Shown here: in pieces, positions 12,301-25,591 of the stretch
How positions within the stretch are numbered: position 1 is the first letter of the stretch
How the letters are laid out: every line of letters starts with the position of its first letter
DNA from: Fratercula arctica
Lineage: Eukaryota; Chordata; Aves; Charadriiformes; Alcidae
Direction: 5' to 3'
Assembly: GCA_947846985.1 (NCBI GenBank)
Contig: CANTUZ010000002.1
Coordinates: 62,866,749 to 62,930,748, forward strand
DNA length: 64,000 bases
Made by a program: the position numbers and the translations under genes
The notes under the pieces: model-generated
What the model was told of the DNA's origin: nothing
Seen by the model: only the letters and a program-made list of their open reading frames with translations
Databases searched by the model: none

Positions 12301-15300
12301 CAGAAAGATTTATTAAGTTTTCTCCATAGTTTCTATCACATTGAATTGTAGGCAGAAAATAGGAGCACTGTTCTCACAAACAGGAGTGATAATTGCTTTG
12401 TTAAAGGTCGCCCAGATGGGACACAGATATTCAGAACTGTTTTAAAGTGTAGTGAGAGCTACAATTATCTTCCTTCTTCTCAAGTGAGTCTGAAGTTGCC
12501 AAAAAGACATTGGAGCCTCTGGAATAAAATTTTAGGTTTCTTTCAATTAAATGTGAATTCATTTAGCTTGTAAGGGGATGGTGTTCTTTTCCCTAAGTGT
12601 TAGAAATAATCCAGAAGTTTCATTCTGGATTATTTCAGTTTCATTGCAGAAGAGGCAACCACTTTTTCAGACTTCCAGGATGAGGAGATCTGTGCAGCAG
12701 CACACATTTGTTACAACACTGGTTGAGCTCCTCTTGGGGACCACACAACTCTGCTTTGTTAGACTTCACTGTTGGATCCCATGTGTTTTAGCCTGCTTGA
12801 CCTAAGCAGTCTAGACATCACCACAGTTCTCTCTGCCACACTGCTGGAGAAGCAGTAAAAACAATGTGTAGTAATGAAGAGATTTTTTTCAATAGTGTAG
12901 CAGTTCCTGATTATGCCTGCTGAGGAGTCATTAATTGCTGTGCTAACTCCAGAGAAGATGAATTTCTGCCTTATTTCCCCTTTTCTATGTTTCTTTTGAT
13001 GAAATCCCATCACTTGGTAACAGTGTCACACGTGCAGCCAAATGGACTCACATGCGTTGCTACTTCTAAATTCATGCAGTTTGGGCTCATGCTTAATCAG
13101 CTGAATCACAATGCTAGCCTCTAATACTTATCCCTATTGTCATTCCCCTTATTGTCACTATCTGATCAGATTTAGGGAGCTGTATGTAGTCAGAGTTCCT
13201 GCTTTCACTTCCTTGTTATACACAACATGGAGGACACCCACCCCCTCCCCACCCCAGCTACCTGCATCCTCAGCTGCAGAGAACTCTGAAATATTAATTT
13301 AAAACTATTAGAAATCTTTGTTTTATTAACAAGATACTTTTTTCCTTGCTTTTTTTTTCCCACCTAAAGTGAACAATTATGAATTGTAATAACTGTATTC
13401 CAAGAATGTTTTATTCTGTCAAAATGGAGAGCTCTCCCCCAGGGCCACATTAGTATCTTTTTCTGTCTAGGAATGCAGCTGTTCCAGGGCAGGCTCTGAG
13501 TAATGTCTCTAATCGGCAGATATGCAGAGTGCTTAAGCTAATTATGTAATAAGGGAATCACTCCTAAAATTTTATAAACGTTAATATAGACATTTAACTT
13601 CAATTTCTTTGAAAGTTGAACAGGAAATGAGAATTCTTGTGGTACTAGTACCAAATGCTCATTTTTATACTGAGGTTTTAAAATGTCGGGTATTGCAGAT
13701 CTAATGCTGTATTCAAGCTGCAAATTACTCTCTTTGGCATTGAAATATTGCTGCAATTAAACCTGCAGTAAAGTATTAAAAGGAAAAAAAAAATCTTGCA
13801 TCTGATTGCCTTTACACAAAACTATGTGGATCTTCATTGATCTTGAAAGATGGCCCTTGAGATCTGAGTTTTAATTTTTCATACACAGATATACCCTCTT
13901 CCATAGTTCTTGGGTATCGAATTTAAGATTTCTGATTTAAGCAGTTCCACATGAAAGCTAACATTGTGAGACGTATCTGAGGCGAGGCAGCTTCTTTAAC
14001 AGTTTGCAATCTACATGCCAGCCCTTATTCATTTGTCTATATGTATGTCTTTGTTTCTACATTTGTATTACCCAGCAAACCATTCATTTCAGTAACAGTC
14101 ATTTCTCAGGTATTTGGTAAACAAGACAAATGTATTTTCAGTTACAGTATTTGAGTACGGGGAGTGGGGGAAGGGGGCAAGGACAGCTGGCTTAGACCAA
14201 ACACACTCTTCTCCCTAGCCCACGTTTAACATTTTCCCTCATTCAGACTCCCTCTGAAAAGTGCCAGCATGGTAGACAACCAAGAGCTTCCACATCCAAG
14301 GTAGAAAATTCCCTTGGCAATACTGTAGTCCTGACACTTCCGAAAATGCACGGCACAGCCCTCCAACCAATTGGGCCATTTATGTCCACCAAGTGATTAT
14401 TAAAACACAAAAAAAATGAAAGAAAACCCCAAAACAAGACTCTTCGCATATGGAAGATCAAAAAGGTAACAAACTGCCCACAGTAGATGTTGATTTTGTT
14501 GTTTATTGCACTGCTATTGGGCATTAGGATAAAATCTACACTTCGTTGTGAGAGCAGAACCAGGCTGGTATTCAAACCCATGCTTCCCTGCATCCACATT
14601 CACTAACCATAATCCCGAATCCAAGTCCAGACTCAAAGTAGTAGGCAACCATGAATAAAACTTCCCTCTTGTTACCAGCTGAAACAGGCAAAAAGATGCA
14701 TTTATCTGTAATATGGATGGGCTTGAATATACCACTTCCGTGCAAGTCATATATCCTTGCCATAGGAAGCCATTGCTATGTCCTTTCTAGAAGACTTTCA
14801 ATACTGCACACCAAAAAGAGATTGGTTGGCAGCCTCACTTTACTTGGGATAACATAGCCCTGACTGATAGATGTTCCACAGCTTGCCAAGACAGGGATTC
14901 TGTTAGGACCACTTGCTAGATTCCACAATAATGGTACTCTACAAACAAAGCCTCAAATATTAAGCAGATGAGTGCTTATTAAACATTAAGCATATGGTGT
15001 TAAAAAAATGGCAGAGAAAGTGCTAATGCCCTAACAAGCAAAGTCCCAGGCTCAGCATTTCCAGTTCTAGTCCCTTCCAAACTTCTTTTCTTGACAGTTT
15101 TGGAGAACTCTCTGTAAACGGTTCATCTGCGTAGGTCCGTGGTCTGCATTTTCACAAAGCAGAATATTTGATTTCCATATATCAGGACCTAACTTTAGGT
15201 TCCTAAGCTTGAATATGATTTCACAAAAAGGACTGAAATGCATGGATCCCCTCTTTAAGACTGAAGCTATAAATCCAGTCACCATTCTAGCCCTCAAAAA

Positions 15301-15625
15301 TTACAACCATTAGAAGCACCCATTGTCCCAGACTTGTCCAGTTGAGGCTGGACACCTGCGCTACTTCCATCTTGCCGCTGCTAATACCTCAAAACATGGG
15401 GGCTATGATATATGCATTCTGCATCTAATAGGGAAGAACTCTCCTTCCTAGTTGCAGAAAAACCTCTCCCTCCCCATGCATGTCCAACCAGAGGAATAGA
15501 ACACAAAATACAAGTTATGGTTTAGGAGGGTTCTGATACACAATTTGTCAGAAGCTCGGAGATCAGTTTGAGGAGGCAGTGTTGAATGCTTACCCTGTTC
15601 CTAAACTCTTGTCTAGTAATTCATG
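9384..15625. other. Long non-coding stretch, no gene recognised
   Basis: Over 6 kb of AT-rich unique sequence. Open frames stay below about 120 codons and lack domain character; several occur as overlapping frames on both strands around 14.2-14.9 kb, as expected by chance. No repeat family is nameable here. A paired SOX-type motif at 13372-13387 is listed separately. Confidence 0.6.
13372..13387. promoter_or_regulatory. Possible paired SOX binding site
   Basis: AACAATTATGAATTGT contains two head-to-head ACAAT cores separated by 5 nt, the arrangement reported for dimeric SOXE (SOX8/9/10) sites. It sits in a balanced, non-repetitive block (about 13290-13560). A match this short can easily occur by chance in 64 kb; function is an inference only. 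Confidence 0.2.
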
Positions 15626-15692
15626 GCTTACCTGTTGGAGACAGGGCACTGAGCTAGATGGACCTTTGCTATGGGACAATACAGCAATGCGC
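15626..15692 (+). mobile_element. Old CR1 3'-end fragment
   Basis: The stretch 'ttggagacagggcactgagctagatggacctttgc...acaatacagcaatgc' follows the last 60-70 bp of older sauropsid CR1 lineages ('...gacaggatactgggctagatggacctttggtctgacccagtatggca...'). Plus orientation. It is heavily mutated and much older than the 7.8-9.4 kb copy. Confidence 0.65.
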
Positions 15693-17255
15693 ACTTGCTC
15701 CAGCTTTGAAAGGAGCATAAAGACAAAAGTTGTGAACTAAGCCTCACACTTTAAAGCAGAGCAAACATGAAATTTATTAACTAGGAGTCTGTAGAAACAG
15801 CTTGTAGCATGGGACATTCTGAATAGGATTTAACAAGTAGATTTTCAGTTGGCTTTCAGGACTTGCTCCACTGTCCTGTTAGTGGAATTTCTTCTTGTGC
15901 TAGCCATCTTGGATTTACTGTTCAAATATTTGATTGAATTTCTATTAAAAGACACAAAAGTTTTCACTGAAAAATTAAATGAAAGCTCTGGGAAGCAACA
16001 GAAAGAGCACATGATGGATGCTGGCTTGCTGCATTGTTTTGTTTCCCCTGTTATTCTTTGAGATGTTGCAGCTTGTGTTTCTGCTCTAAAAATTACAAAC
16101 ACAGATGGGTGTACATTCTAAACACAGTAGGATATTACTGTAGTATTACCACTGACCCAGGTTCAGTCAGAAGTCCTAGGAACTACCCAATGCACAGAAT
16201 GGAAGCAAACATACTCATATTCATTGTAGTTATGGAGAGAATAGAGGGAATGAGAGATTCTGTGATTGAAGGCCCTCATACACCGACATTTTTACTAAAG
16301 CAGCAAGGCTTCCCATTTTCTAAATGCTAGCGTAGAAAACTTGATCATAATATTCGAGGTTTGAACATCCTTTGCACTAACTTTGCATCCTCCTGGAACA
16401 GGGAGAGCGCTGACGGTCAGCCAGAGCCAGGTGTCTGTTCTCAGGCTGATGGCTATGCATTGGTGTAGCCACATTGCTACAACCAGCCAGCACTTCTTCC
16501 ATTTCAGCATACTAGAGGGTATCACTGCTGTTGTTATTCTCCATCAAGGGATTCTGGGAGTCCCAAGCTCCAGTGAGTCTCGACTCCGTACTAGCACTCC
16601 CCAGTTGTAGCTCCCCATTCATATTTGTGTGAGTTACTTCTGAAATGTAGACTCATAAAATAAACGCAGCTGCTGAGTTTCTTGCTTGGAGTCCTGCACT
16701 GTTGCATTTAACGAATCTTTGATCACTACAGAATATGACTTTTGGAACAGTTTCACGCATACATACGGTTCTCACCTGTCAAAAGTGCCCAAGTCCTGCT
16801 TTGTCTGAGAGAGTGGGTCTGGCCTTCACATTAACGTATGAGGACCTCATCATTGCTCCTTGTTATTTGAATGACAAAAATGACCACTACTATCCTGAAC
16901 TGGCCCAAGGTTATGACCCTATCTGTGTGAAGAACTTGGCCCCATCAATAGAGTGGGTAGAAGTTGCCCCAAATCTGTCACTGTAAGATGCTTATGGTGT
17001 GCCACCTTGTCACATTACTTTGGTTTGTAGACCTTTCTCCCAACTCATTGAATGGGTATACACAGATTAATTATAATGCTTATACCAGAAAACCAATCTT
17101 AGCCATAGTAAAGTCAGTATCCTTGATATATGGACACTTTTTTTCATTCAGAAATCTGCTCATACCTTTTGCAAAACATAAACTACCTCTGTAACTCCTT
17201 CCATTTTGATCAGTAAAGTCCCACGGTATTTCTGTAGTTAATATGGATTTCAGTC
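15693..17255. other. Non-coding stretch, no recognised feature
   Basis: Short opposing open frames around 15845-16610 overlap on both strands and lack protein-like composition. No repeat is recognised. Confidence 0.6.
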
Positions 17256-17375
17256 CTCCTTTTACAGCTGGTGAGATAATGTGAACTACAGAAAGGTTAA
17301 GTGACTCAACTGAAGTCATGTCAAAAGTTAGTGGCAGCCTGTCAGAGTCAAGAAGGGGATTTAGATGTCTTGAAT
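17256..17375 (+). repeat. MIR/L3-like ancient SINE-LINE tail fragment
   Basis: The order 'cttttacagctggtgagataatgtgaactacagaaaggttaagtgactcaactgaagtcatgtc...agttagtggcag...aaggggattta' tracks the MIR core ('ttttacagatgaggaaactgaggcacagagaggttaagtgacttgcccaaggtcac...agtggcagagccgggattcgaac') almost word for word, with small indels. A related CR1/L3 tail would look similar. Plus orientation. Confidence 0.6.
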
Positions 17376-19544
17376 CTTCTTCCTCTACTTAGCATTGAAG
17401 TCATTTTGGGCCAGAATGTTCTGAGAAATATTATACATGGATTAACACAGTTTTAGGTACACAGAATTTTTTCTCTCTCTGTGGTGTTTCTAAATACAGT
17501 CTTCTATTATTTGAACAATAAAGCAAATACAGCAGTCTTCCTAAATCATTGCTCAAATATAGCAGTGACAGAAAACCCCAATACTGGAGTTGCACTTACT
17601 GAAATTTCAACTCATCAGAAACTAATCAAAATCATATTAAATTTCATGTATAGGAAACAAAAACAAAAAGAGAAAGCATGTACAAAATATGTTAAGGGTT
17701 ACAACCTTGGACAAGTTCTTTACACAAATCCAGGCCTCTGTTCCGTTTCTACATTACTAAATTAGCATGAAATGCCATGAACTTCAAACGATAATGTCAA
17801 TTGTCTTTAGCCATTTCTTTTATCAAAAAATAAGCCTTTATGGATTTCATATGTTGACTAAGCCAAAGGCATGGTCAGCACAGAAATGTTTACAGATGGC
17901 AGAACTCTTGTTTTTAAAAAAAACGATCAAAGGGAGGTTGAGAATATACAAACCCTGGTGGTTAATACACACTCATAAACAAATAAATAAACTAGCATAA
18001 TGCTTACCGTGTATGGCCAAACTATTTGTGCAACTGACTGAGGCTCTGCTATCAGACTGTCTTTGTTTCGAAACCCTCAGTTTGAGCCCCCCTCCCTGCC
18101 AGGACAGGACTCCTTAGATAAGGTTCTGTCAATACCTTTACTACCAGCTCCAGTTTTTAGGGATTTATAACTTGGCTGTAAAACTCCATCTGAGGGTTAG
18201 GCTTGGCAGACAAGGTCTCAGCCTGACAGCAGTGTTTTTATTACATTATTTTAAAATGAAGTGGCTCTTTTTAACCTTAAGGAAGATGCAAGATGCATGT
18301 AAGTTAACCAGTTTCAGGAGGTATTTGGCCACTGCTATAACTCAAAACACAGTGTAGCTTTCTTTTTTTCTTCCTTTTCCTTTCCTCTTGAAGTGTGTGT
18401 GTGCATCTGTAGGATTTTCATAAAAGACACCATATCGACAATTATGGGCACAGAACTATGTGAATACCCACAGACAGCCCTCATACAGACTAAAATGATT
18501 CATAAAATTCAAAGCAATTAAATCTCACCTACTCAGTTTAGGCAAATAAAATCAACTTGAATTCACACTGGAAGTTGATCTTCTAAGAAGCACCTATGAA
18601 AAAGCTCTTTGAGGTGCTTGTCAAGAGCGAAAAGTAGTGGACAGACAGAAGGATATGTAGTCTAAGATTTATTGACCAAAAATGTGTTCACTACTGCACA
18701 AAGAGATAATAGCATAGAATCTAGCAAATGGGCAAAGTGTGGATCCAGCCTTCCAGGGTGATGCTCAAAGACAAGGTCCTAACACCTGCATCTATTATTG
18801 TTTAAAAATCAGAAGCATTATTTCATATTCAAATTGCCTCTGTGGAAGGAATCCAGCAAGCTTTATTATATTTCCTGTGAAAGCATCTGATGGCTTATTA
18901 AAATAATCAACATCCTTATTTTTAGTAATGGACTGAATCTTGAGATCCCTATTCAACAAGAGTTTCTTGTGTTGTTTTTTTTTTTCAGTTCATCTACATT
19001 GTCATAGTTTTGGGTGTCTAGCCTGAGACATTGTCAAGTAAACTCATTTTTTACCAGAGGGTGATAAATCAGGTACTTCTGTAGTGTATTAACTTGAATG
19101 CCTGCAAATTGAGATATATTCCTCAATCTCTTCTGAAAACATAGCTGTGAAGGGTCAGTCAGTACAGAGCACTCTGTGGCCACTTGGGCACAGACTTAAG
19201 AACCTGCAGTCAGCATGTGAAAGAAGGATCTCTTTGCCAAAAAAGAAATGTAATACATTTAAATTATACAATTAAGGAAGAAAGGGAGTGCTTTCCATCA
19301 CGTACCCTGGCTCTATGCATGAGACCAATGGCATCACTTATGCAAGCCTTTTTTACTTTAAGCTAAGACTCAAAAGTTTACATGAACACAATGGTGGAGG
19401 CTGCCACAGGGCTATGTTGAATTAGAGCATCCAGTTGGCTTGGGCTACGGGAGGGAGGGAAGGAGACAGATTGTCAAGAATTTAGTTTCACAAAATCAGT
19501 ACAGATTAGACACACGAAGTGGACGTTCACTGCCTTTTACAGCC
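17376..19544. other. Non-coding stretch, no recognised feature
   Basis: AT-rich unique DNA. No coding frame above about 95 codons and no repeat that I can name. Confidence 0.6.
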
Positions 19545-19566
19545 TTTTTTTTTTTTTTTTTTTTTT
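19545..19566. repeat. Poly(T) homopolymer, 22 nt
   Basis: Uninterrupted run of 22 T. Read on the minus strand it is a poly(A) with no AATAAA nearby upstream, so it is not clearly a retrocopy tail. Confidence 0.95.
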
Positions 19567-19689
19567 GGTAAGAGTAAAGCTTAGCAAGGCAAAAACAGCA
19601 ATATGAGGTGGTAACACATGTATGGTCGATAGGCATTGACTGCTGATTGCCTCTTCTAGTACCTGAGCTTTAAACACAAACTTTAACAC

Positions 19690-20055
19690 AGACATCAGGT
19701 GAAGCTAGTCAGACCCAGGTTCAGATCAAATGAAAGGAGAACATTCTTCATGCTGCAGGTAACACATCTGGGAAATGCTTTGCCAAAGGGTGTTTGGAAG
19801 TCCAAAGCTCTTCATAGTTTTAACAGGGAAATTGAACAAATGTGGAAGAAAAAGGCTTTGAAGACTGCTAAATAGACAAACACAAGGACCAGAAAGTCTT
19901 CTGAGCTGGAAATAACAGGAGGCACAGCAAGTGAGCCTGTATACCAGTCCTGTCCTTATCCTCCCTCCCCTCAGCATCCTCTTTTGACCGCTAATAAGGA
20001 GAATACTGGGCTAGACAGATCCTTCATCTGAGCCAATATGGCCATCCCTATGTGA
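19690..20055 (+). mobile_element. Old CR1 3'-end fragment with ORF2 tail
   Basis: The left part carries a degraded ORF2 C-terminus (the 'tgggaaatgctttgccaaagggtgtttggaagtccaaag' stretch corresponds to the usual 'N-S-L-P-x-D-V-V-E-A-x-S' tail). The right end reads 'aatactgggctagacagatcc...ctgagccaatatggccatccctatg', the characteristic 3' terminus of older sauropsid CR1 subfamilies. Plus orientation, opposite to the young copy. It has no octamer tail repeat, and divergence suggests an older lineage. Confidence 0.8.
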
Positions 20056-23000
20056 ACATGCTACCCCTCCGTAGGGCTTTCCAAAAATTTAGGATCTGCT
20101 GTTGCGGCACAGTACATGTTGAAAAACTTAATACAGTTAGATTATTTACATCTGTCTTTGCAACACTGATGTGTGTTGGGGTAGAAAGATTTTCATACCT
20201 GATGACTGCATGTTCGGTGTTCATCCCAAAATGACAGCATGTGTCAACTTGTCTGCAGTGCTGCAGCATTGAGTTAGTTCCTTCCAATCCTCTTCTAAAT
20301 ATCTGAGAATGTCGCAGATTCACCTTTTTATGGACATAAAGGTCAGAAAGGAGAAGACAGAGATAAAATGATAGAGTTCTCCCTGTGTTCCCATGTCTAG
20401 ATGACTATCTTGGACACTTCCAGAGTATGTGTCCAGGGATGAGTGAAGCACACACCATATGTACCTTTCCATGCCCAGGCTTGCGTCATTCCCAGAATAG
20501 ACAGTCACATCTTTTCCTAATGGGTAAGTACAGGCACTAAACCCCAAGTATCTTGCAAACTGAGCAAGAAGCTTCAGCCAGCCCTGAAATTACCTATAGA
20601 CCTAAAAATTGGGGTTAGCAGCTCATAAATATCTTCCAATGTGACAAAATCATCACATCTCAGTAACTGTCCACCTTCCTATGTCAGCTTAAAAATACCA
20701 GTGTCTTAAATATGTGTCTCACTAGTGGATGATGCAGGAGAATCAATAAGGGGAAAGAAAAAGGAGAGATGCCAGAGATCTAAGTAAAAAGGAATGAAAT
20801 AGGAACAACGATTGGGTGGAGAATGGGGAAACGTAATCTGAATGTAGGGAATTTCTGTCTGTGTGAGGATGACAGAAGGGCAAGAGAGCTGAAAGTAAAC
20901 AGAGCAGCTTGGGCAGTGCGTTGTGGTGTGTACGCTACTAACCCAGTGTAAGGAATAACGAGGGACTGTCTTATAAAAGAAGAGTCACAGGGAGGGATGG
21001 AGCAAAGCCTACATCATGAGAGAAAAATAGAAAAAGAGGAGAAAACAGGTGGCTAACATTTTCAGGAAGTCTGGAAAATGGAGGGGGAAATCTTGTGGGA
21101 TGGATGAAGCACTTCATGGCATCCAGGCAGAAGCAGGATATAGTGTCTTCTCCCTGCAGTGGAGAATGATGGGAATGTTTGCTCTAAGTCTGCCCAGAAA
21201 TTATAGTGTGTGTGATGCTCTAGTTTACTTCAATAGCGCTAAAAGGAATGTAAAAAAAAAAAATGCCATTGCAACTTCTGCTCTCTTTGGAGCCTTGTTA
21301 TGTGCTGGGGATGCAGACTACCTCTTCAAGAAGGACAAGGATGCAGTGTGATATTGTGTGACACGACAGCCCTCCGTGTCAGATGACTGCTTGTAGGAAT
21401 AGCTCTAAACTATGGCATCCCTGTTAGAAAGACTACTGTATTGTCCTTGAAGCGGGTCATGTAAATCTAGCTACAGTGGCTGCATCATACGTATCTACCC
21501 ATTGCCGCCGCAAGCTCTGGGCTTGCCCTTGCTCTCAATGAAGCCTGTTGCAAAACTGCCAATGATTTCAGAAGGCATGAGATCAGGTCCTCTGGTGAGC
21601 AGAACCAGTAGCAGCAGAACAGACAGCCAAGGAACACAAGTACCACAACAAGCTGACTGCCTGAGCCAGGCCATCCACAAGGGTTTTACCCAACCAGACT
21701 CCCCATCTTCTCATGAATAGCAGTATGATTTTGTGTCTGCCACATGCACCAAAGGACAACGTGAATCACTTTCTCTTCTTTTCCTCCTTTGGTAGGTTGG
21801 CCAGGAGAAGCATACAAACAAGAAATATTTTAAGTCATGAAACCCTCAAGTGCAGAAATACCATTCCTCATAATAAACACAATAAAGATGTCTCAAAATG
21901 GTCCATGATGTGTGCATAATACAGCTATACTGTAAGGAGTCAAACTGATGTTTAGGTATATACAAAAAGAAAGTACATTCTGAAGGAAAGCAGAACGGGA
22001 AATGTATCTGTATCAACACTTGCTGTACTGGTAGGGCAGGTATTCGTGACATGCCTTCTCTTCTTCCTATCAAAAAGCTGAAGGCAATGTACTTTGGAGG
22101 TACAATAGATTCAGACTTGGTTCAATGGAGGAATCTGCTGGACAAATCTGTTGCTGTGATGCTGCTGTTTTCTCCCTTTCTGCTCGCTCTAAGGGAATAA
22201 CTCAACACTATCTGAGAAGCTCAGTGGTTTCGAGAATGCTATTGTCCTAAATAAGCAGATGTAGTTCAGTCTACAGAATGGATCATCTCAGTCTCACCTA
22301 AAAACATACACAACTTCTGAGCATGTTACATGGCCTGAAATGGGACACTGGTAGCGCTTTGAAGACTCTGATGCTCAAGCTCACTGCTCAAGTTCGCTTT
22401 CATCCATGTTTTCAATGGCACCACTCTTCCTTTTCTCAGTGCCCATCACGAATCTCAAAACCTTCCATTACCTTTTCTCTCCCTCCAGCAGTCAAGCACC
22501 AAGGGGCTGTAGAACTACACTGAATCCTAAACAATGTCCCTGCAGGTGTAAATAATGCTGGCTTAGCTCTGTCCTTCGGCAAAACACAAAGCAGTCTCTG
22601 AGGTGCTTGGATCATAGAACTCCATGATTATTTGTGTAAAATACTTTAATAAGACTTTATTTACTATTATGACAATAAATTTCATCAAATAAAATATGAA
22701 ACAGATCTGTGATTTAAAAAAAAAAAAGGAAATATAATAGGAGATAAGAGAAAAGGAAACATAACTTGGAATAAAAAATCACCAAAAAGCACTAATGGAG
22801 CTACAAAGTGGAACAAGTACCTTAGGCAGAATAGCTTAGGAGCTATGAAAATGGTGCCCAAGACTGTGCTTAACCCAGGGATGTTACAGTACTTCAATTC
22901 TAAAGTACATGTGTTGGCCATGACCGCCTTAGAGGAAAACTCTGGCAAGCATCACACCCTCTCCTCTGCTATCCTGGTTTTCAGAGAAATTAAACTAAGT

Positions 23001-23742
23001 GTCCAGACAGCACAGGACCCACAGAATACTCCGAAGTCTTGCCCCATGTGGATGTTCAGGAGGCTAAGACCTCAGGATTTAACACTGTACATACAGGAGG
23101 TGAGCTTAGGCATGCACCAGTAATTGTGCTTGCCTCATTCGTTTCCAAAAGGAACGTAAAGCACACTGGGTGTACTTGCTGCTCTTGATCAACCAGAGCC
23201 CTGTGATCCTTCAGCCTCTTGTGCAAAGTCACATGCAGATGCCATTTTCAAGCATAGATTTTGATATATAAAAGGAAAAATAGCAGCGAGGCTGCCAGAG
23301 TATTGTGTGCTAAGCTTTAACTAGGCAGTGTCATCTGCAGTACGATCTGGGCGACAGCACAAAATCCTTTGAAGATCAGAAAAAATGGGTTGAGGTTGTC
23401 TGTTAAGAGACCGTTTGTGGAACCATTGCTGTTTGTATTGTGCTAAGGCGAAACGACTCGAACACAGGAATAACTGTTACATGAACACTGATTCACTTGT
23501 GGAGGGTTAAGACCAATAAGCTTGATTCTCCATTCCAGGACAACTTCAGAGTAACACCAAAGTCAATGAATGTCCATCAGGAAAACAGAAGTTTGACTAA
23601 GAAGGGAATTAAGTTTAATGAGAAACCCCACAGTCTTATTTAAATGTTATTATCTCCGCTGTTTCTATTTATCAATAGTATCAGTGATAGATAAAAGAAT
23701 GGAGCTTGCATAGTTGCAAGAGCTATTCTCTGCTGAACACAC
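20056..23742. other. Non-coding stretch, no recognised feature
   Basis: Opposing short open frames around 20048-20547 and 21495-22073 look like chance. No repeat is confidently named. Confidence 0.6.
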
Positions 23743-23783
23743 AATAAAGGTTTTCAGTAACCAAAAAAAAAAAAAAAAAAAAA
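23743..23783 (+). repeat. AATAAA followed by poly(A): possible retrocopy 3' end
   Basis: AATAAA at 23743-23748 is followed 15 nt later by 21 consecutive A (23763-23783), the geometry of a polyadenylated RNA copied back into DNA. The upstream 250 nt contain no recognisable protein, and I found no flanking direct repeat, so the parent is unknown. A chance AATAAA next to a homopolymer is the alternative. Confidence 0.35.
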
Positions 23784-25591
23784 GGTACTGAAAAGTAATT
23801 CTCACTCCATCAGTAATGAAAAAAGCAAGATGTCTTTGAAAAAGTGCACAGGAGCCACACTGTATGGGTTAATAGGTTAAGACACTTTGATTCACTGCCC
23901 ACCTGTGTTCAGTGGAGCTTGTTAACTGCTTTATTTTTATCATATGCTAGCTGTCAGTCTAGCAGCCATCTATCCTTCATTTCATATGGCATTTCTTTAA
24001 GATGAGAACTAGTCAAAATATGTTTCTACAATTCAGAATTTTGCTTTCCTGGAAATGCATAAAAACACAATGATGCAAGCTCTGCAGAGGGAAGAAAAGG
24101 GAACAATGCATTTTCTAGATTCACTGCAGTCTATTTCTACTCTCCTAACCTGTTCACTACTTATGTCTATTATCTTCTCTTTTTGCTTGTGTAACTCCTA
24201 CTGACATTAATGAGAGGCCTGCTCATGTAAAGAGAGAGGACAACCAAACCTTAAATGTATTCTTACTTTGACAGCTAAATCCCTGGATCCAGGAAATTCT
24301 ACATTTTATGTCAACATGTTCCAACATGATACTCTATTCCATTTTGAAAAACAGTATTTATCTGTCTTCTTCCTGTAATGTACAAACAGATCTCTTACGT
24401 ACATCTGATAACAGGTTATATACTGCAGAAATAGATAAAAAATGATGTAGAGTGCAGTAGAAGCTTTATTGCAAAAAGTTTCTTTCTTCATCTAAACATT
24501 CTCCCTGACATCAATGACCTTATTTTAGTGAAGGAAAAAAAACAGAGTGACTTTAGTGGGGATATTTGTGGGAATAAAGTTTAGAGTGAGACTGTCTATT
24601 TAAAAATAACTTTTCAGACCAAAATAGTCCAAAACCAAGAATGCTGCAGTCATCTCCCCAGCAGAGGACAATTGACATGATGTTAGTTCTGCAGGTATTT
24701 TGGGGTTACACTGGCTTCAACGGGGAATGAGATCTAGTGTCTGTTACCAAGACCAGTACTGCCTCAGTTTCCCCTTATGTAAAATAGGACATGAATTACA
24801 TCATAGTAATTCATTAATTATATGAATCTTAACAAATTAGCTTCCTAGTGGAAGACAATATATAATACAAAGATCAAATGATGAGTTCATAATTAATTAC
24901 CTCCACAGGTAAAATTGTTTTACCTTCTATTAAGGTTTTGAGATCTTCTGTTAAGGTTTTATTAACCCATGCAAAAAAAATCACATTATATATTGGGTAT
25001 TTTCAGTTGGACAGATCTCCTTGGGATTGCTTTATTTAAGTTGCTAGTGAAAATATCAGCACAAATTTTCTCTTTGTTTTATTTCCTGAAGATGAATAGA
25101 TAGAGCTAAGACCGCATGTAGTTCTTTAACATCCCTCTTTAACCTGATGGAGTCTATCCTGTGTTGGGATTAAGAGCTGATAAGAATCCATTAAAAAGTG
25201 TTTTCCCAGTCCTGTCTGAAGTAGGAGATAAGAGTTCACCGTCTACCATAGTTTTGGGGGAGAGGTTTGAAGAAGGGGAGGAGCAGCACCAAGGTATCCC
25301 CAAGCCACAAAGAGAGGTCTTAAAGAACAACTTCAAGAGGAATTGGTTTGGTTTGGCTTGGCTTGACCTGTCTTGCCTTTCCCTCTCTATTCTGTTTTCA
25401 TCACACACTAGGTGCTAGGAGACTTTCATCAGGGCTTACTCTTACCTAGGGTGCTCAGGAGCTGTGTTTTTCATTGAGGTTGTTACATGAACCAAACTTG
25501 GGAACTCTTACATCTCCATTTTTACTAATCTAGCACCAATGTTTTTGGTTTCTCTAATAAAGAGAGAAAAAGGTGTTCTATGTGCTACTCT
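23784..25591. other. Non-coding stretch with one MIR-like fragment
   Basis: Unique AT-rich DNA apart from the fragment at 24757-24815. Overlapping opposing frames at 25154-25418 look like chance. Confidence 0.55.
24757..24815 (-). repeat. MIR/L3-like fragment, reverse orientation
   Basis: 'actgcctcagtttccccttatgtaaaataggacatgaatta' matches the reverse complement of the MIR/L3 core ('cctcagtttcccc-atctgtaaaatggg-ataataa'), a very recognisable block across amniotes. Confidence 0.6.

Noticed and set aside
14560..14600. GGTATTCAAACCC resembling a tRNA T-arm (B box)
   Set aside because: No matching acceptor stem, anticodon arm or A box at the right distance.
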